64,000 bases of DNA, from positions 849,601 to 913,600 of the forward strand of contig NZ_JAVHTY010000003.1 of NCBI RefSeq assembly GCF_031085165.1. Reading direction: 5' to 3'. Source of the DNA: Pseudomonas sp. 102515 (GTDB lineage: Bacteria; Pseudomonadota; Gammaproteobacteria; Pseudomonadales; Pseudomonadaceae). Below are positions 44,909 to 53,484 of the stretch, one piece after another. The notes below the pieces were generated by a model. It did not search any database. It saw nothing but the letters and a program-made list of their open reading frames with translations, and was not told the DNA's origin. Positions within the stretch are counted from its first letter, which is position 1; the number at the start of each line of letters is the position of its first letter. Position numbers and translations under genes: made by a program.

Positions 44909-45068
44909 CGCGCTGGCTCTGCAGGATGAAGGTCACCACGATGAGGATGAGCCACAGCAGGTAGGGGCGATACCAGGCGCCGCTGGGAGCGATCCACCAA
45001 TCCATGATGGCGGGGGAGAACAGATAGATGCCTACCACGAGGAGCAGGACCAGCCGGTAGATGTACAT
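44892..45068 (-). CDS. cbrX: CbrX-like small membrane protein
   Basis: 58 residues from MYIYRLVLLLVVG; the frame is open 13 codons further up but the added residues break the first helix. Two hydrophobic helices (about 4-20 and 32-49), tail QSQRDADEL. It ends inside the first codons of cbrA (17-base overlap), so translation of cbrA is probably coupled to it. A small protein gene, cbrX, at this place has been reported in P. putida; I rely on memory for that. Confidence 0.75.
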   Translation of the reverse strand: MYIYRLVLLLVVGIYLFSPAIMDWWIAPSGAWYRPYLLWLILIVVTFILQSQRDADEL

Positions 45069-45169
45069 GCGCGGTTCCCGAACGGCGATGGCGCCATGGT
45101 AAAGCAAAAGCGCTGTACCCCGGAGAGAGAGGCTTCTACCGTGAAGGCTTCCTTGCCCGCTGGAGATCG

Positions 45170-45589
45170 ATGATGATCAGACCCCGCCTCGCCGCCGTGC
45201 TGGAAACCGCGCTCTACGCCGCCGATCTACCCAGGGCGCAGCGCTTCTACGAGGAGGTGCTGGGGCTGGCTCCGATGTTCGCCGATGAACGCCTGGCCGC
45301 CTACGCTGTGGGTGCGAGTGTCTTGTTGCTGTTCCAGCAGGGCACTACCGAACAACCGGTCCGGCTGCCAGGCGGCTGCATTCCGCCCCATGGCGCCCAG
45401 GGCTGCCAGCACCTGGCCCTGGCGATCACGGCCGCCGAGCTGGAGGCCTGGGTCGCGCACCTGGCCGCCGCCGAGATCGCCATCGAGGAACGTACCCAGT
45501 GGCCACGCGGCGCGATCAGCCTGTATTTCCGCGATCCGGACGGGCACCTGCTGGAGCTGGTCACGCCCGGACTCTGGCCCAACTATTAG
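45170..45589 (+). CDS. VOC (glyoxalase/bleomycin-resistance fold) family protein
   Basis: 139 residues, starting MMIRPRLAAVLE; the second ATG (45173) has a better 7-base spacing from GGAG. Single glyoxalase-like domain: LETALYAADLPRAQRFYEEVLGL at the N-terminus, CQHLALAI in the middle and YFRDPDGHLLELVTPG at the end, with His and Glu in the positions of the metal ligands. Reaction unknown (glyoxalase, dioxygenase or thiol transfer are possible). Its stop overlaps the convergent gluQ stop by a few bases. Confidence 0.85.
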   Translation: MMIRPRLAAVLETALYAADLPRAQRFYEEVLGLAPMFADERLAAYAVGASVLLLFQQGTTEQPVRLPGGCIPPHGAQGCQHLALAITAAELEAWVAHLAAAEIAIEERTQWPRGAISLYFRDPDGHLLELVTPGLWPNY

Positions 45590-46476
45590 TCCGGCAGCTG
45601 GGCTTCGGCCAGGTGGGGCGCCCCTGGGATCAGCGTGGCGTCCCAATGAGTGACGCCCCAGGCCAGCACCTCGGTCGGGGGCTCCTCGGCCAGCGCCGGG
45701 TGCGTCGGCTGGCCCAGGGCGCGCAGGGCGCGTACCAGCAGGGCGCCGGCCTGTTCGGGGGGCAGCGGCGGCGAGCGGTAACTTTTGCCCAGCTTGTGGC
45801 CGTCGGGCTGGATCAGCAGCGGCACGTGCAGATAGCGCGGCGCCGGATGGCCGAGCAATTCCTGCAGATAGAGCTGGCGCGGCGTGGAATCCAGCAGGTC
45901 GGCGCCACGCACCACGTCGGTGATGCCCTGCAGGGCATCGTCCATCACCACCGCCAGCTGGTAGGCGATCAAGCCATCGCGACGCTGGATGACGAAGTCA
46001 CCCACCTCGCGCCCCAGATGCTGGCGGAACTCGCCCTGCACCCGGTCGACGAAGCGGTAGTCCAGCTCAGGGACGCGGATGCGGATGGCGGCGTCCGTCT
46101 CCGGCAGGCCGCGATTGCGGCAGTATCCGGGGTAGCGTCCGCCACTGCCTTCGAGCTGCTTGCGCGAGCAGTCGCAGGCATAGGCCAGCCCGCTGGCCAG
46201 CCACTGCGCGATGACCGCGCGATAGGCGTCCAGGCGTTCGCTCTGGCGCAGCACCGGGCCGTCCCATTCGAAGCCGTAGGCCTCCAGGGTGGTGAGGATG
46301 GCCGCCTGGGCGCCCGGGACCTCGCGTGGCGGATCCAGGTCTTCCATGCGCACCAGCCAGCGCCCGCCCGCGGCGCGGGCATCCAGGTAGGAGGCGAGGG
46401 CGGCGACCAGCGAACCGAAGTGCAGATAGCCGCTGGGTGTGGGCGCGAACCGGCCGACATAGGGGCGCCTGGGCAT
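45586..46476 (-). CDS. gluQ: Glutamyl-Q tRNA(Asp) synthetase
   Basis: 296 residues, a shortened glutamyl-tRNA synthetase without anticodon domain. HIGH-like motif in APTPSGYLHFGSL (about 11-23), zinc-ligand cluster YACDCSRKQLE and PGYC (about 100-120), KMSKS-like GHKLGKSYRS (about 223). It attaches glutamate to the queuosine base in the anticodon of tRNA(Asp). It follows dksA on the same strand, the conserved dksA-gluQ pair, with a terminator hairpin in between. Confidence 0.94.
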   Translation of the reverse strand: MPRRPYVGRFAPTPSGYLHFGSLVAALASYLDARAAGGRWLVRMEDLDPPREVPGAQAAILTTLEAYGFEWDGPVLRQSERLDAYRAVIAQWLASGLAYACDCSRKQLEGSGGRYPGYCRNRGLPETDAAIRIRVPELDYRFVDRVQGEFRQHLGREVGDFVIQRRDGLIAYQLAVVMDDALQGITDVVRGADLLDSTPRQLYLQELLGHPAPRYLHVPLLIQPDGHKLGKSYRSPPLPPEQAGALLVRALRALGQPTHPALAEEPPTEVLAWGVTHWDATLIPGAPHLAEAQLPD

Positions 46477-46517
46477 AGCTCATCCTGTGAATGCCGGAAA
46501 AACCGAAGTCTGGAAAG

Positions 46518-46539
46518 AACAAAGGGCGCCGTAGCGCCC
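46518..46539 (-). terminator. Terminator of dksA (partial, before gluQ)
   Basis: GGGCGC (46524-46529), CGTA, GCGCCC (46534-46539). On the minus strand the stem is followed by TTTGTTCTTTCC. Read-through is expected to supply gluQ, since the two genes are usually co-transcribed. Confidence 0.7.
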
Positions 46540-46560
46540 TCGTCGGTGAGGTAGCAGGAC

Positions 46561-47004
46561 TCAGGTCCCGGTCTGCTTCTCGCGGATCTCGGCCAGGGTC
46601 TTGCAGTCGATGCACAGACTGGCGGTCGGACGGGCTTCCAGGCGGCGAATACCGATTTCCACGCCGCAGGAGTCGCACCAGCCGTATTCGTTGTCTTCGA
46701 TCAACTGCAGCGTCTCGTCGATCTTCTTGATCAGCTTGCGCTCGCGATCGCGGGCACGCAGTTCCAGGCTGAATTCCTCTTCCTGGGTCGCGCGGTCGGC
46801 CGGGTCGGCGAAGTTGGCCGCTTCTTCCTTCATGTGGTGCACGGTGCGATCGACTTCTTCGCGCAGTTCCTGCTTCCACTTGTTCAGAATGCCGGTGAAG
46901 TGGGCGCGCATGCGCTCACTCATGTATTCCTCGCCCTTGGTAGGCTGGTAGGGTTCGTAGCCACGGGCCAGATGATTGTTCTGCTGATTTGCTTCGCTGG
47001 GCAT
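46561..47004 (-). CDS. dksA: RNA polymerase-binding transcription factor DksA
   Basis: 147 residues from MPSEANQQNN; the open frame upstream to 47166 lacks family similarity. The coiled-coil tip motif DPADRA (about residue 80) and the four-cysteine zinc site WCDSCGVEIG ... LCIDCKTLAE are intact, so it is the canonical zinc form. DksA potentiates ppGpp control of rRNA and amino-acid promoters. Paired with gluQ. Confidence 0.96.
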   Translation of the reverse strand: MPSEANQQNNHLARGYEPYQPTKGEEYMSERMRAHFTGILNKWKQELREEVDRTVHHMKEEAANFADPADRATQEEEFSLELRARDRERKLIKKIDETLQLIEDNEYGWCDSCGVEIGIRRLEARPTASLCIDCKTLAEIREKQTGT

Positions 47005-47295
47005 GATTGACCCTCTCACTTTCGCTGATCCTGTCCACAGGCTGGATGCGTTTCCAGGCCTCTCCATGTTGGAACGCCCGGGGTCTATGGCTGCCGATGG
47101 CGTCCCGCGCAATGCCGACGCCAGGCTGAATATGTTCTCGACTGGCCAGTCGCCCTGCGGATGCAAGCCGGCGAACTTACCAGAAGCTTCCAGGGGGCGC
47201 TACTACCGGCCTCCCGCTCCTTGCTGACGCGGCGGGTGCCGGCCTGCGAGGCCTTGGTTAGAATCCCGCCTTCGCCACAAGTTCGGACCCTGTCC
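47005..47295. other. Divergent promoter region, dksA and aminotransferase
   Basis: 291 bases. A possible -10, TAGAAT, lies at 47259-47264 for the plus-strand aminotransferase, with no good -35. I did not identify the dksA promoter. No gene is supported here. Confidence 0.45.
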
Positions 47296-48471
47296 ATGTC
47301 CAATTCCTACAGTGCACGCAGCCAGGCCATCGAGCCCTTCCATGTGATGGCCCTGCTGGAGCGCGCCAACCAGCTCCAGGCCGCCGGGCACGACGTGATC
47401 CACCTGGAGATCGGCGAGCCCGATTTCACCACCGCCGCCCCGGTGGTCGCCGCTGGCCAGGCCGCGCTGGCAGCCGGTCAGACCCGCTACACCGCGGCCC
47501 GCGGCCTGCCGGAGTTGCGCCGCGCCATCGCCGCCTTCTATGGCGAGCGCTACGGCGTCGACCTGGATCCGGAGCGGGTGCTGATCACCCCCGGCGGCTC
47601 GGGCGCCCTACTGCTGGCCAGCGCCCTGCTGGTCGATCCCGGACGTCACTGGCTGCTGGCCGATCCCGGCTATCCCTGCAATCGTCACTTCCTGCGCCTG
47701 GTGGAAGGCGCGGCCCAGCTGATTCCGGTCGGCGCCGACACCCGCTACCAGCTCACCCCCGAGCTGGTCGAGCGTCACTGGCAGCCGGCCAGCGTCGGCG
47801 CCCTGGTGGCCTCGCCGGCCAATCCGACCGGCACCCTGCTGGATCGCGACGGACTCGCCGGACTGTCGGCCGCCCTCAAGGCGCGCGGTGGGCACCTGGT
47901 GGTGGACGAGATCTACCACGGCCTGACCTACGGCCTGGACGCCTCCAGCGTGCTGGAGGTGGACGACTCGGCCTTCGTGCTCAACAGCTTCTCCAAGTAT
48001 TTCGGCATGACCGGCTGGCGCCTCGGCTGGCTGGTGGCGCCGCGTGCCGCCGTGCCGGAGCTGGAAAAGCTGGCGCAGAATCTCTACATCAGTGCCTCCA
48101 CCGTGGCCCAGCAGGCTGCCCTGGCCTGTTTCACGCCTGCGGCCATGGCCATCTTCGAAGAGCGCCGCGCCGAATTCGCCTGTCGGCGCGATTACCTGTT
48201 GCCGGCACTGCGCGGGCTGGGCTTCGAGATCGCCGTCGAGCCCCAGGGCGCCTTCTATCTCTATGCCGATATCTCTGCCTTCGGCGGCGATGCCTATGCC
48301 TTCTGCCAGTTCCTGCTGGAGACCGAGCACGTGGCCATCACCCCCGGCCTGGACTTCGGTCGCCATCGTGCCGACACCCATGTGCGCTTCGCCTACACGC
48401 AGTCGTTGCCGCGCCTGGAAGAGGCCGTCGCCCGCATCGCCCAGGGCCTGCAGCGCTGGAGCGCCCGGTGA
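47296..48471 (+). CDS. Pyridoxal-phosphate aminotransferase, class I/II
   Basis: 391 residues from [15 protein letters not shown]; upstream in-frame codons are not family-like. Fold-type I aminotransferase: [43 protein letters not shown], and the Schiff-base lysine in [16 protein letters not shown] (about residue 235). It corresponds to the aminotransferase beside dksA in PAO1 (PA4722, annotated aspartate aminotransferase, from memory); real substrates are unproven. Coupled to sfsA by GTGA. Confidence 0.88.
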   Translation: MSNSYSARSQAIEPFHVMALLERANQLQAAGHDVIHLEIGEPDFTTAAPVVAAGQAALAAGQTRYTAARGLPELRRAIAAFYGERYGVDLDPERVLITPGGSGALLLASALLVDPGRHWLLADPGYPCNRHFLRLVEGAAQLIPVGADTRYQLTPELVERHWQPASVGALVASPANPTGTLLDRDGLAGLSAALKARGGHLVVDEIYHGLTYGLDASSVLEVDDSAFVLNSFSKYFGMTGWRLGWLVAPRAAVPELEKLAQNLYISASTVAQQAALACFTPAAMAIFEERRAEFACRRDYLLPALRGLGFEIAVEPQGAFYLYADISAFGGDAYAFCQFLLETEHVAITPGLDFGRHRADTHVRFAYTQSLPRLEEAVARIAQGLQRWSAR

Positions 48472-49178
48472 GATTCGATCCGCCGCTGGAAGAAGGGCGC
48501 CTGCTGCGCCGCTACAAGCGCTTTCTCGCCGACATCGAGACCGCCAGCGGCGAGGTGCTGACCCTGCACTGCCCCAATACCGGCTCCATGCTCCACTGCC
48601 AGGCGGCGGGCGCGCGCGTCTGGTTCAGCCGGGCCAGTGGTCCCAAGCGCAAGCTGCCCGGCACCTGGGAGCTGGTCGAGACGGATCACGGACGAATGGC
48701 CTGCATCAATACCGCCCGCGCCAATCGGCTGGTGGAAGAGGCCTTGCTGGCGGGTGGCATTCCCGAGCTGGCCGGTTTCACTGCCCTACGCCGGGAGGTG
48801 GCCTACGGCCTGGAGAACAGTCGCGCCGATTTCCGTCTGGAGTATCCCACGGGACCGCTGTACCTGGAGGTGAAGAGCGTCACCCTGGGTTTTGCCGACA
48901 CCGCGGTCGCCGCCTTTCCCGATGCCGTGACCACCCGCGGGACCCGCCATCTGCGCGAGCTGGCGGCCCTGGCCGCGGCCGGTGAGCGGGCGGTGCTGCT
49001 CTATTGCGTGCTGCTCGACGGCATCGAGGCGGTGCGTCCGGCGGCGGAAATCGATGCCGCCTATGCCCTGGCCTTGGGCGAAGCCCGTCGCCAGGGTGTG
49101 CAGGTGCTGGCTTATGGGGCACGGCTCTCGCCCGCGGGTCTGCAACTGGGCCGACCTCTGCGCCTGGCTGACCAGTAG
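48468..49178 (+). CDS. sfsA: Sugar fermentation stimulation protein homolog SfsA
   Basis: 236 residues, GTG start overlapping the aminotransferase stop. Begins [22 protein letters not shown]. It has [17 protein letters not shown]-type segment [26 protein letters not shown] (nuclease-like E-x-K) and [16 protein letters not shown]. The family has an OB-fold plus a PD-(D/E)XK-like nuclease domain; a nucleic-acid role is likely but undefined. Confidence 0.93.
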   Translation: MRFDPPLEEGRLLRRYKRFLADIETASGEVLTLHCPNTGSMLHCQAAGARVWFSRASGPKRKLPGTWELVETDHGRMACINTARANRLVEEALLAGGIPELAGFTALRREVAYGLENSRADFRLEYPTGPLYLEVKSVTLGFADTAVAAFPDAVTTRGTRHLRELAALAAAGERAVLLYCVLLDGIEAVRPAAEIDAAYALALGEARRQGVQVLAYGARLSPAGLQLGRPLRLADQ

Positions 49179-49281
49179 GTCAGCCAAAAGCTGATCGGTC
49201 GGACAGCTTCTGGCAGGCGCCTTGCTTGCGTTTGTCGCCCATCGATCGCCGCTACCGGGCGATCCCGTTAGGAGTCTCTTG

Positions 49282-50544
49282 ATGATCTCTGTGTTGGGCA
49301 TGCTGTTGCTGGTGGCCATCGCCATCCTCTTTTCCCGCCAGCGCCGCGCCATTCGCGTGCGTACCGTGCTCGCCGCCTTTCTGTTGCAGGCAGGGCTCGG
49401 CTTGCTGGTGCTCTATATCCCCTGGGGCCAGCAGGTGCTCGGCAGCGTCTCCGGCGCCGTCTCCTCGCTGCAGCTCTATGCCGACAAGGGCATCGAGTTC
49501 CTCTTCGGCGGTCTCGCCGGGCCGAGGATGTTCGAGTACTTCGGTAACGGTGGCTTCGTCTTCGCCGTACGGGTGCTGCCCCTGATCGTCTTCTTCGGCA
49601 GCCTGATCGCGGTGCTCTACTACCTGGGCATCATGGGCTGGATCATTCGTCTGGTAGGCGGGGCGCTGCACGCCCTGCTCGGCACCAGCCGGGTGGAATC
49701 CACGACGGTCACCGCCACCCTGTTCCTCGGTCAGTCGGAGATGCCGCTGGTGGTACGGCCCTTCATCGCCGATCTCACTCGCTCGGAGCTGTTCGCCATC
49801 ATGGTCGGCGGTTTCGCCGCGGTGGCCGGTTCGGTGCTGCTGGGCTACGCCGGCATGGGCGTGCAACTCAAGTACCTGATCGCCGCCAGCTTCATGGCCG
49901 CCCCGGGCGGGCTGCTGATGGCCAAGCTGATGGAGCCGGAGACCGAACGGCCGCGCGACCAGGCCATGAAGACCCTGGGGGAGGGCGAGGAGCGTCCGGC
50001 CAACGTCATAGACGCGGCCGCCGAAGGCGCCCAGGTCGGCCTGCGCATCGCCCTGGCGGTCGGCGCCATGCTGCTGGCCTTCATCGCCCTGATCGCCCTG
50101 CTCAACGGTATCCTCGGCTGGTGCGGCGCCTGGTTCGGCCTGCCGCAGCTGAGCATGCAGCTGGTGCTGGGCTATCTGCTGGCGCCGGTGGCCTTCCTCA
50201 TCGGCGTACCCTGGAGCGAGGCGGTACAGGCCGGCGGCTTCATCGGCCAGAAGCTGGTGCTCAACGAATTCGTCGCCTATGCCGATCTCTCGACCTACCT
50301 GGATCCGGTAAAGTCGGCGGCGGCTAGCGTTCAGCCGCTGTCGGCGCACACCCAGGTCATCGTCACCTTCGCCCTCTGCGGCTTCGCCAATCTCTCTTCC
50401 ATCGCCATCCAGCTCGGCGGCCTGGGCGGCATCGCGCCCCAGCGGCGTCACGAGCTGGCCCAACTGGGCCTGCGCGCCATGCTCGGCGGCACCCTGGCCA
50501 ATCTGATGAGCGCGGCCCTGGCCGGCTTCTTCGTCAGTCTCTGA
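49282..50544 (+). CDS. Concentrative nucleoside transporter (NupC/CNT family)
   Basis: 420 residues from [15 protein letters not shown] with GGAG 7 bases upstream. About ten membrane segments. CNT motifs include [12 protein letters not shown] (about 148-159), the nucleoside/Na+-binding region [26 protein letters not shown] (about 311-336) and [18 protein letters not shown]. Imports nucleosides with H+ or Na+. With the next two genes it makes a pyrimidine (deoxy)nucleoside salvage set. Confidence 0.92.
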   Translation: MISVLGMLLLVAIAILFSRQRRAIRVRTVLAAFLLQAGLGLLVLYIPWGQQVLGSVSGAVSSLQLYADKGIEFLFGGLAGPRMFEYFGNGGFVFAVRVLPLIVFFGSLIAVLYYLGIMGWIIRLVGGALHALLGTSRVESTTVTATLFLGQSEMPLVVRPFIADLTRSELFAIMVGGFAAVAGSVLLGYAGMGVQLKYLIAASFMAAPGGLLMAKLMEPETERPRDQAMKTLGEGEERPANVIDAAAEGAQVGLRIALAVGAMLLAFIALIALLNGILGWCGAWFGLPQLSMQLVLGYLLAPVAFLIGVPWSEAVQAGGFIGQKLVLNEFVAYADLSTYLDPVKSAAASVQPLSAHTQVIVTFALCGFANLSSIAIQLGGLGGIAPQRRHELAQLGLRAMLGGTLANLMSAALAGFFVSL

Positions 50545-50553
50545 GCCGCGGCG

Positions 50554-50573
50554 GCCCGGTCGTACGACCGGGC
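50554..50573 (+). other. Perfect 20-bp palindrome between the CNT gene and cdd
   Basis: GCCCGGTCGTACGACCGGGC is exactly self-complementary. As RNA it gives an 8-bp stem; as DNA it is a symmetric operator-like site. The T-rich stretch TTTCGTTTTTCC starts some 17 bases on, too far for a normal terminator. Regulator unknown. Confidence 0.55.
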
Positions 50574-50621
50574 TAGACTCAGCTCGCTCCTTTCGTTTTT
50601 CCGATTTCCGAGGTACTCCCG

Positions 50622-51035
50622 ATGTCCGCTGTCCCCGCTGAAACCCTGGATCGCCTGTTGGCCGAAGCCGTCACCGCCTCCCGGCGCGCCTACTGCCCGC
50701 ACTCCGATTTTCCCGTTGGCGCCGCCCTGTTGACCGCCGAAGGTGCGGTCGTCCATGGCTGCAACGTGGAAAACATCTCCTACGGCCTGACCAACTGCGC
50801 CGAGCGTAGCGCGCTGTTCGCCGCCGTCAGCCAGGGCCTGCTCCCGCGCAGCTTCACCGCCATGGCCATCCACGCGCCGGGCGTCCCCCTGATCAGTCCC
50901 TGCGGCGCCTGCCGCCAGGTGCTGCTGGAGCTGATGGCGCCCGACGCGATCATCGTCTGCAGCGGCAGCGAGCCCGGCCGTACCCGGACCTGGACCCTGG
51001 CCGAGCTGTTGCCCGGCGCCTTCGACGACTTCTAG
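50622..51035 (+). CDS. cdd: Cytidine deaminase
   Basis: 137 residues, the small homotetrameric type. Zinc/catalytic motifs NVENISYGLTNCAERSALFAA (Cys-Ala-Glu) and SPCGACRQVLLEL (two zinc cysteines). Deaminates cytidine and deoxycytidine to uridine forms. Placed between the nucleoside importer and thymidine phosphorylase, 12 bases before deoA. Confidence 0.95.
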   Translation: MSAVPAETLDRLLAEAVTASRRAYCPHSDFPVGAALLTAEGAVVHGCNVENISYGLTNCAERSALFAAVSQGLLPRSFTAMAIHAPGVPLISPCGACRQVLLELMAPDAIIVCSGSEPGRTRTWTLAELLPGAFDDF

Positions 51036-51047
51036 AGGAATCCGCCC

Positions 51048-52358
51048 ATGTGGCTCGCCCAGGAAGTGATCCGGCAGAAGCGCGATGGCCTGGAGTTGTC
51101 CGCTGCGGACCTCCAGCGCCTGGTCAGCGGCATCGCCGACGACAGTCTCAGTGAAGGCCAGATCGCCGCCTTCGCCATGGCGACCCTGCTGCGCGGCATG
51201 ACCGCCGCCGAGCGCACCGCCCTGACCCTGGCCATGCGCGACAGCGGCCAGGTGCTGCACTGGGACCTGCCGGGGCCGGTGGTGGACAAGCACTCCACCG
51301 GCGGCGTGGGCGATCTCACCAGCCTGGTGCTGGCGCCGCTGCTCGCCGCCTGTGGTTGCCATGTGCCGATGATCTCCGGGCGCGGCCTGGGCCATACCGG
51401 CGGCACCCTCGACAAGCTGGAGAGCATCCCCGGCTATCGCATCCGCCCTGGCCTCGCGCGCTTCCGCCAGGTGGTGGCCGAGGTGGGTTGCGCCATCGTC
51501 GGTCCGGACGCCGATCTGGCCCCGGCCGATCGCCGCCTCTATGCCATCCGCGATGTCACCGCCACGGTGGAATCGGTGGACCTGATCACCGCCTCCATCC
51601 TGGCCAAGAAACTGGCCGCCGGCCTGGACGTGCTGGTCATGGACGTCAAGACCGGCGGCGGCGCCTTCATGGCCGAGCAGGAAGCCGCCCTGTGCCTGGC
51701 CGACAGCATCGTCGAGGTCGCCGAAGCCGCAGGGGTCCGTACCCGCGCCCTGATCACCGACATGGGCCAGCCCCTAGCGCGCAGCGCCGGCAATGCCCTG
51801 GAAGTGGAGGAGGCCATCGCCCTGCTGGCCGGCGAGGTGCGCAGCGAGCGCCTCTGGCAGGTGGTCCAGGCCCTGGCCGAGGAGGCGCTGCAACTGGCCG
51901 GAATGGCCGGCGATGCCAGCGCGGCCGAACGCCTGGTGCTGGAAGCCTGGCAGAGCGGCGCCGCCCTGGCGCGTTTCGCGGCGATGAACCTGGCCCTGGG
52001 CGGTCCTTCCGACCTGACCGAGCGGCCCTGGCAGCATCTGCCTCGAGCCCCGGTCGTGCGCGCCGTCCATCCGGCCCGCCCGGGCTGGGTGCAGCAGGTC
52101 GATACCCGCGCCCTTGGTCTGCTGGTGGTCGAATTGGGTGGCGGTCGACAGCGCCCGGAAGATGAGGTGGATCCCGCCGTAGGCCTGGCTGATTTGGCAT
52201 TGCCAGGTGAGCGGGTGGACCAGGATCGGCCGCTGGGCCTGGTCCATGCCCGCGACACCGCCAGCGCAGCGCGGGCTGTCGCGCAGTTGCAGGCAGCCTA
52301 TGTCCTGGGTGAGGAACCACTGGCAGAGCGTACGCCGCCTGTACTGGAGCGGTGTTAG
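51048..52358 (+). CDS. deoA: Thymidine phosphorylase
   Basis: 436 residues. Phosphorolysis of thymidine and deoxyuridine to the base and deoxyribose-1-phosphate. Signatures VDKHSTGGVGDLTSLVLAPLLA, SGRGLGHTGGTLDKLESIPG, ASILAKKLAAGLDVLVMDVKTGGGAF. Normal length. No deoC or deoB is nearby, so further use of deoxyribose-1-P depends on genes elsewhere. AGGAATCCGCCC precedes the ATG. Confidence 0.95.
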   Translation: MWLAQEVIRQKRDGLELSAADLQRLVSGIADDSLSEGQIAAFAMATLLRGMTAAERTALTLAMRDSGQVLHWDLPGPVVDKHSTGGVGDLTSLVLAPLLAACGCHVPMISGRGLGHTGGTLDKLESIPGYRIRPGLARFRQVVAEVGCAIVGPDADLAPADRRLYAIRDVTATVESVDLITASILAKKLAAGLDVLVMDVKTGGGAFMAEQEAALCLADSIVEVAEAAGVRTRALITDMGQPLARSAGNALEVEEAIALLAGEVRSERLWQVVQALAEEALQLAGMAGDASAAERLVLEAWQSGAALARFAAMNLALGGPSDLTERPWQHLPRAPVVRAVHPARPGWVQQVDTRALGLLVVELGGGRQRPEDEVDPAVGLADLALPGERVDQDRPLGLVHARDTASAARAVAQLQAAYVLGEEPLAERTPPVLERC

Positions 52359-52373
52359 CGCCAGATTTCAGGC

Positions 52374-52399
52374 AAAAAAAGACCCGGCAGAGCCGGGTC
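52374..52399 (-). terminator. PrrF intrinsic terminator
   Basis: GACCCGGC (52381-52388), AGA, GCCGGGTC (52392-52399); seven A at 52374-52380 read as TTTTTTT on the minus strand. On the plus strand there is no T-run after the stem, so it does not serve deoA. Confidence 0.9.
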
Positions 52400-52482
52400 C
52401 AAAACCGTGATTAGCCTGATGAGGAGATAACCCGAAGACCATTGCTGGACCCCCAGTTATCGACCGATCTCGCGACCGGCTG
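52374..52482 (-). ncRNA. prrF: PrrF-type Fur-regulated iron-sparing sRNA
   Basis: Read on the minus strand, about 109 bases start near CAGCCGGTCGCGAGATCGG (a 5' stem), include the PrrF core CTCCTCATCAGGCTAATCAC (52425-52406), and end in GACCCGGC-TCT-GCCGGGTC plus TTTTTTT (52399-52374). A Fur-box-like promoter lies directly upstream. PrrF base-pairs with messages such as sodB, sdh and acnA when iron is low. Location next to cbpA matches PAO1 (prrF beside PA4704, from memory), but there is only one copy here instead of a tandem pair. Confidence 0.88.
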
Positions 52483-52487
52483 AGTTG

Positions 52488-52516
52488 AATAATAACAATT
52501 CTCATTCCATCGTCAA
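52488..52516 (-). promoter_or_regulatory. PrrF promoter with Fur box
   Basis: Minus strand: -35 TTGACG (52516-52511), 16 bases, -10 TATTAT (52494-52489). AATGAGAATTGTTATTATT (52506-52488) overlaps the -10 and closely resembles the Fur consensus of repeated NATA/TAT-type units around GAGAAT. Transcription would start near 52482. Nothing else nearby on the minus strand would use it. Confidence 0.8.
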
Positions 52517-52535
52517 GCCTATTCGAGAATATTTC

Positions 52536-53348
52536 TTAATTACTGCCGGCGGGCCGCTCCGGGGCACCGCGCAGGCGGGTGACTTCCTTGTTCAGCGTAT
52601 CGATATGGCGTGCCATGTTCTCGATCAGGCTGTGGGCGATGCGCGGGGTGGTCTCCATCAACGAGACGAACTGATCCTGGGGAATCACCAGCACGGTGCA
52701 GACGGTCTTGGCGATGACGCTGGCGGTACGCGGCGTATGGGTGAAGACCGCCAGGGCGCCGACGATCTCGTCCTGGCACACCTCGCCGACCTTGCAGCCA
52801 TCCACCCAGGCCTCGGCATGCCCTTCGGTAATGACGAAGACATGCTCGGCGGAGTCGCCCTGGCGGATGATGACCTCGCCGGCGGCATAGCGACGAAAGC
52901 CGGTCGCGGGCTGGGTGACCGGCGGCTTGAGCCGGATCAGCGCCTGGGCCAGCAGCGCCTGCTGTCCCAGCATGTACCTCAGCAGGGCATCGCGCTGGAC
53001 CGGCGTGGCGGTGGCCGCCGCGAGAAAGGTCTCGCGGTCGTAGGGCAGCACCCGCACGTCGGCCTCGCTCTCGTAGTTGAGGGTCGGCAGATCCAGGGTG
53101 CGCCCCAGGCCGATCAGATCGCCCTCGCCGAGCTGGAACAGCGCCCGCTGATCCAGCACCACCCGCAGCGGGCCGCGCTGGATCAGATAGACCTCGTCAT
53201 TGCGCATCCAGTCCTGCAGCAGGGCGGCGGGACTCAGCTGCAGGGGCTGCCGACTCGGCGCCACACCACTGACCAGTCGCGCCGGAATGGCCTGCAGCGC
53301 CTGACGCAGCTGATCGACATAGGGAGGCTGATCGCCGATGAGGTACAT
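52536..53348 (-). CDS. cbpA: Cyclic-nucleotide-binding protein CbpA-like, no DNA-binding domain
   Basis: 270 residues. Two cyclic-nucleotide-binding-like domains: a divergent N-terminal one (about 25-120, LFQLGEGDLIGLGRTLDLP) and a clearer C-terminal one (about 145-250, YAAGEVIIRQGDSAEHVFVITEGHAEAW). There is no helix-turn-helix. The position beside prrF is that of PAO1 PA4704, cbpA, a cAMP-binding protein located at the cell pole and under Vfr control (from memory). vfr is also in this window. AAGGA precedes the ATG. Confidence 0.85.
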   Translation of the reverse strand: MYLIGDQPPYVDQLRQALQAIPARLVSGVAPSRQPLQLSPAALLQDWMRNDEVYLIQRGPLRVVLDQRALFQLGEGDLIGLGRTLDLPTLNYESEADVRVLPYDRETFLAAATATPVQRDALLRYMLGQQALLAQALIRLKPPVTQPATGFRRYAAGEVIIRQGDSAEHVFVITEGHAEAWVDGCKVGEVCQDEIVGALAVFTHTPRTASVIAKTVCTVLVIPQDQFVSLMETTPRIAHSLIENMARHIDTLNKEVTRLRGAPERPAGSN

Positions 53349-53378
53349 GGTGCCAATTCCTTCTTGTTACGCAGAGGT

Positions 53379-53394
53379 TGTGACGTGGGTCGCA
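53379..53394 (-). promoter_or_regulatory. CRP/Vfr-like site upstream of cbpA
   Basis: TGTGA-CGTGGG-TCGCA matches the TGTGA-N6-TCACA consensus at 9 of 10 arm positions. Its centre is about 38 bases before the cbpA ATG, close to or downstream of any promoter, which is odd for activation. Further half-sites TGTGA and TCACA flank 53440-53467. Confidence 0.35.
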
Positions 53395-53484
53395 CGATAA
53401 GCGGCTCGTCGGCGACCGTAAATCCACAACTCCGCGAGCTGTGACGGAACGCTTGTTCTGCCTCACAGGAGGTCGTGATCAGGC

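Noticed and set aside
49168..49185. Inverted repeat at the end of sfsA as a terminator
   Set aside because: The stem overlaps coding sequence and is not followed by a T-run.
52374..52399. Hairpin after deoA as a deoA terminator
   Set aside because: The T-run lies on the minus-strand side only; it is the 3' end of the PrrF sRNA.
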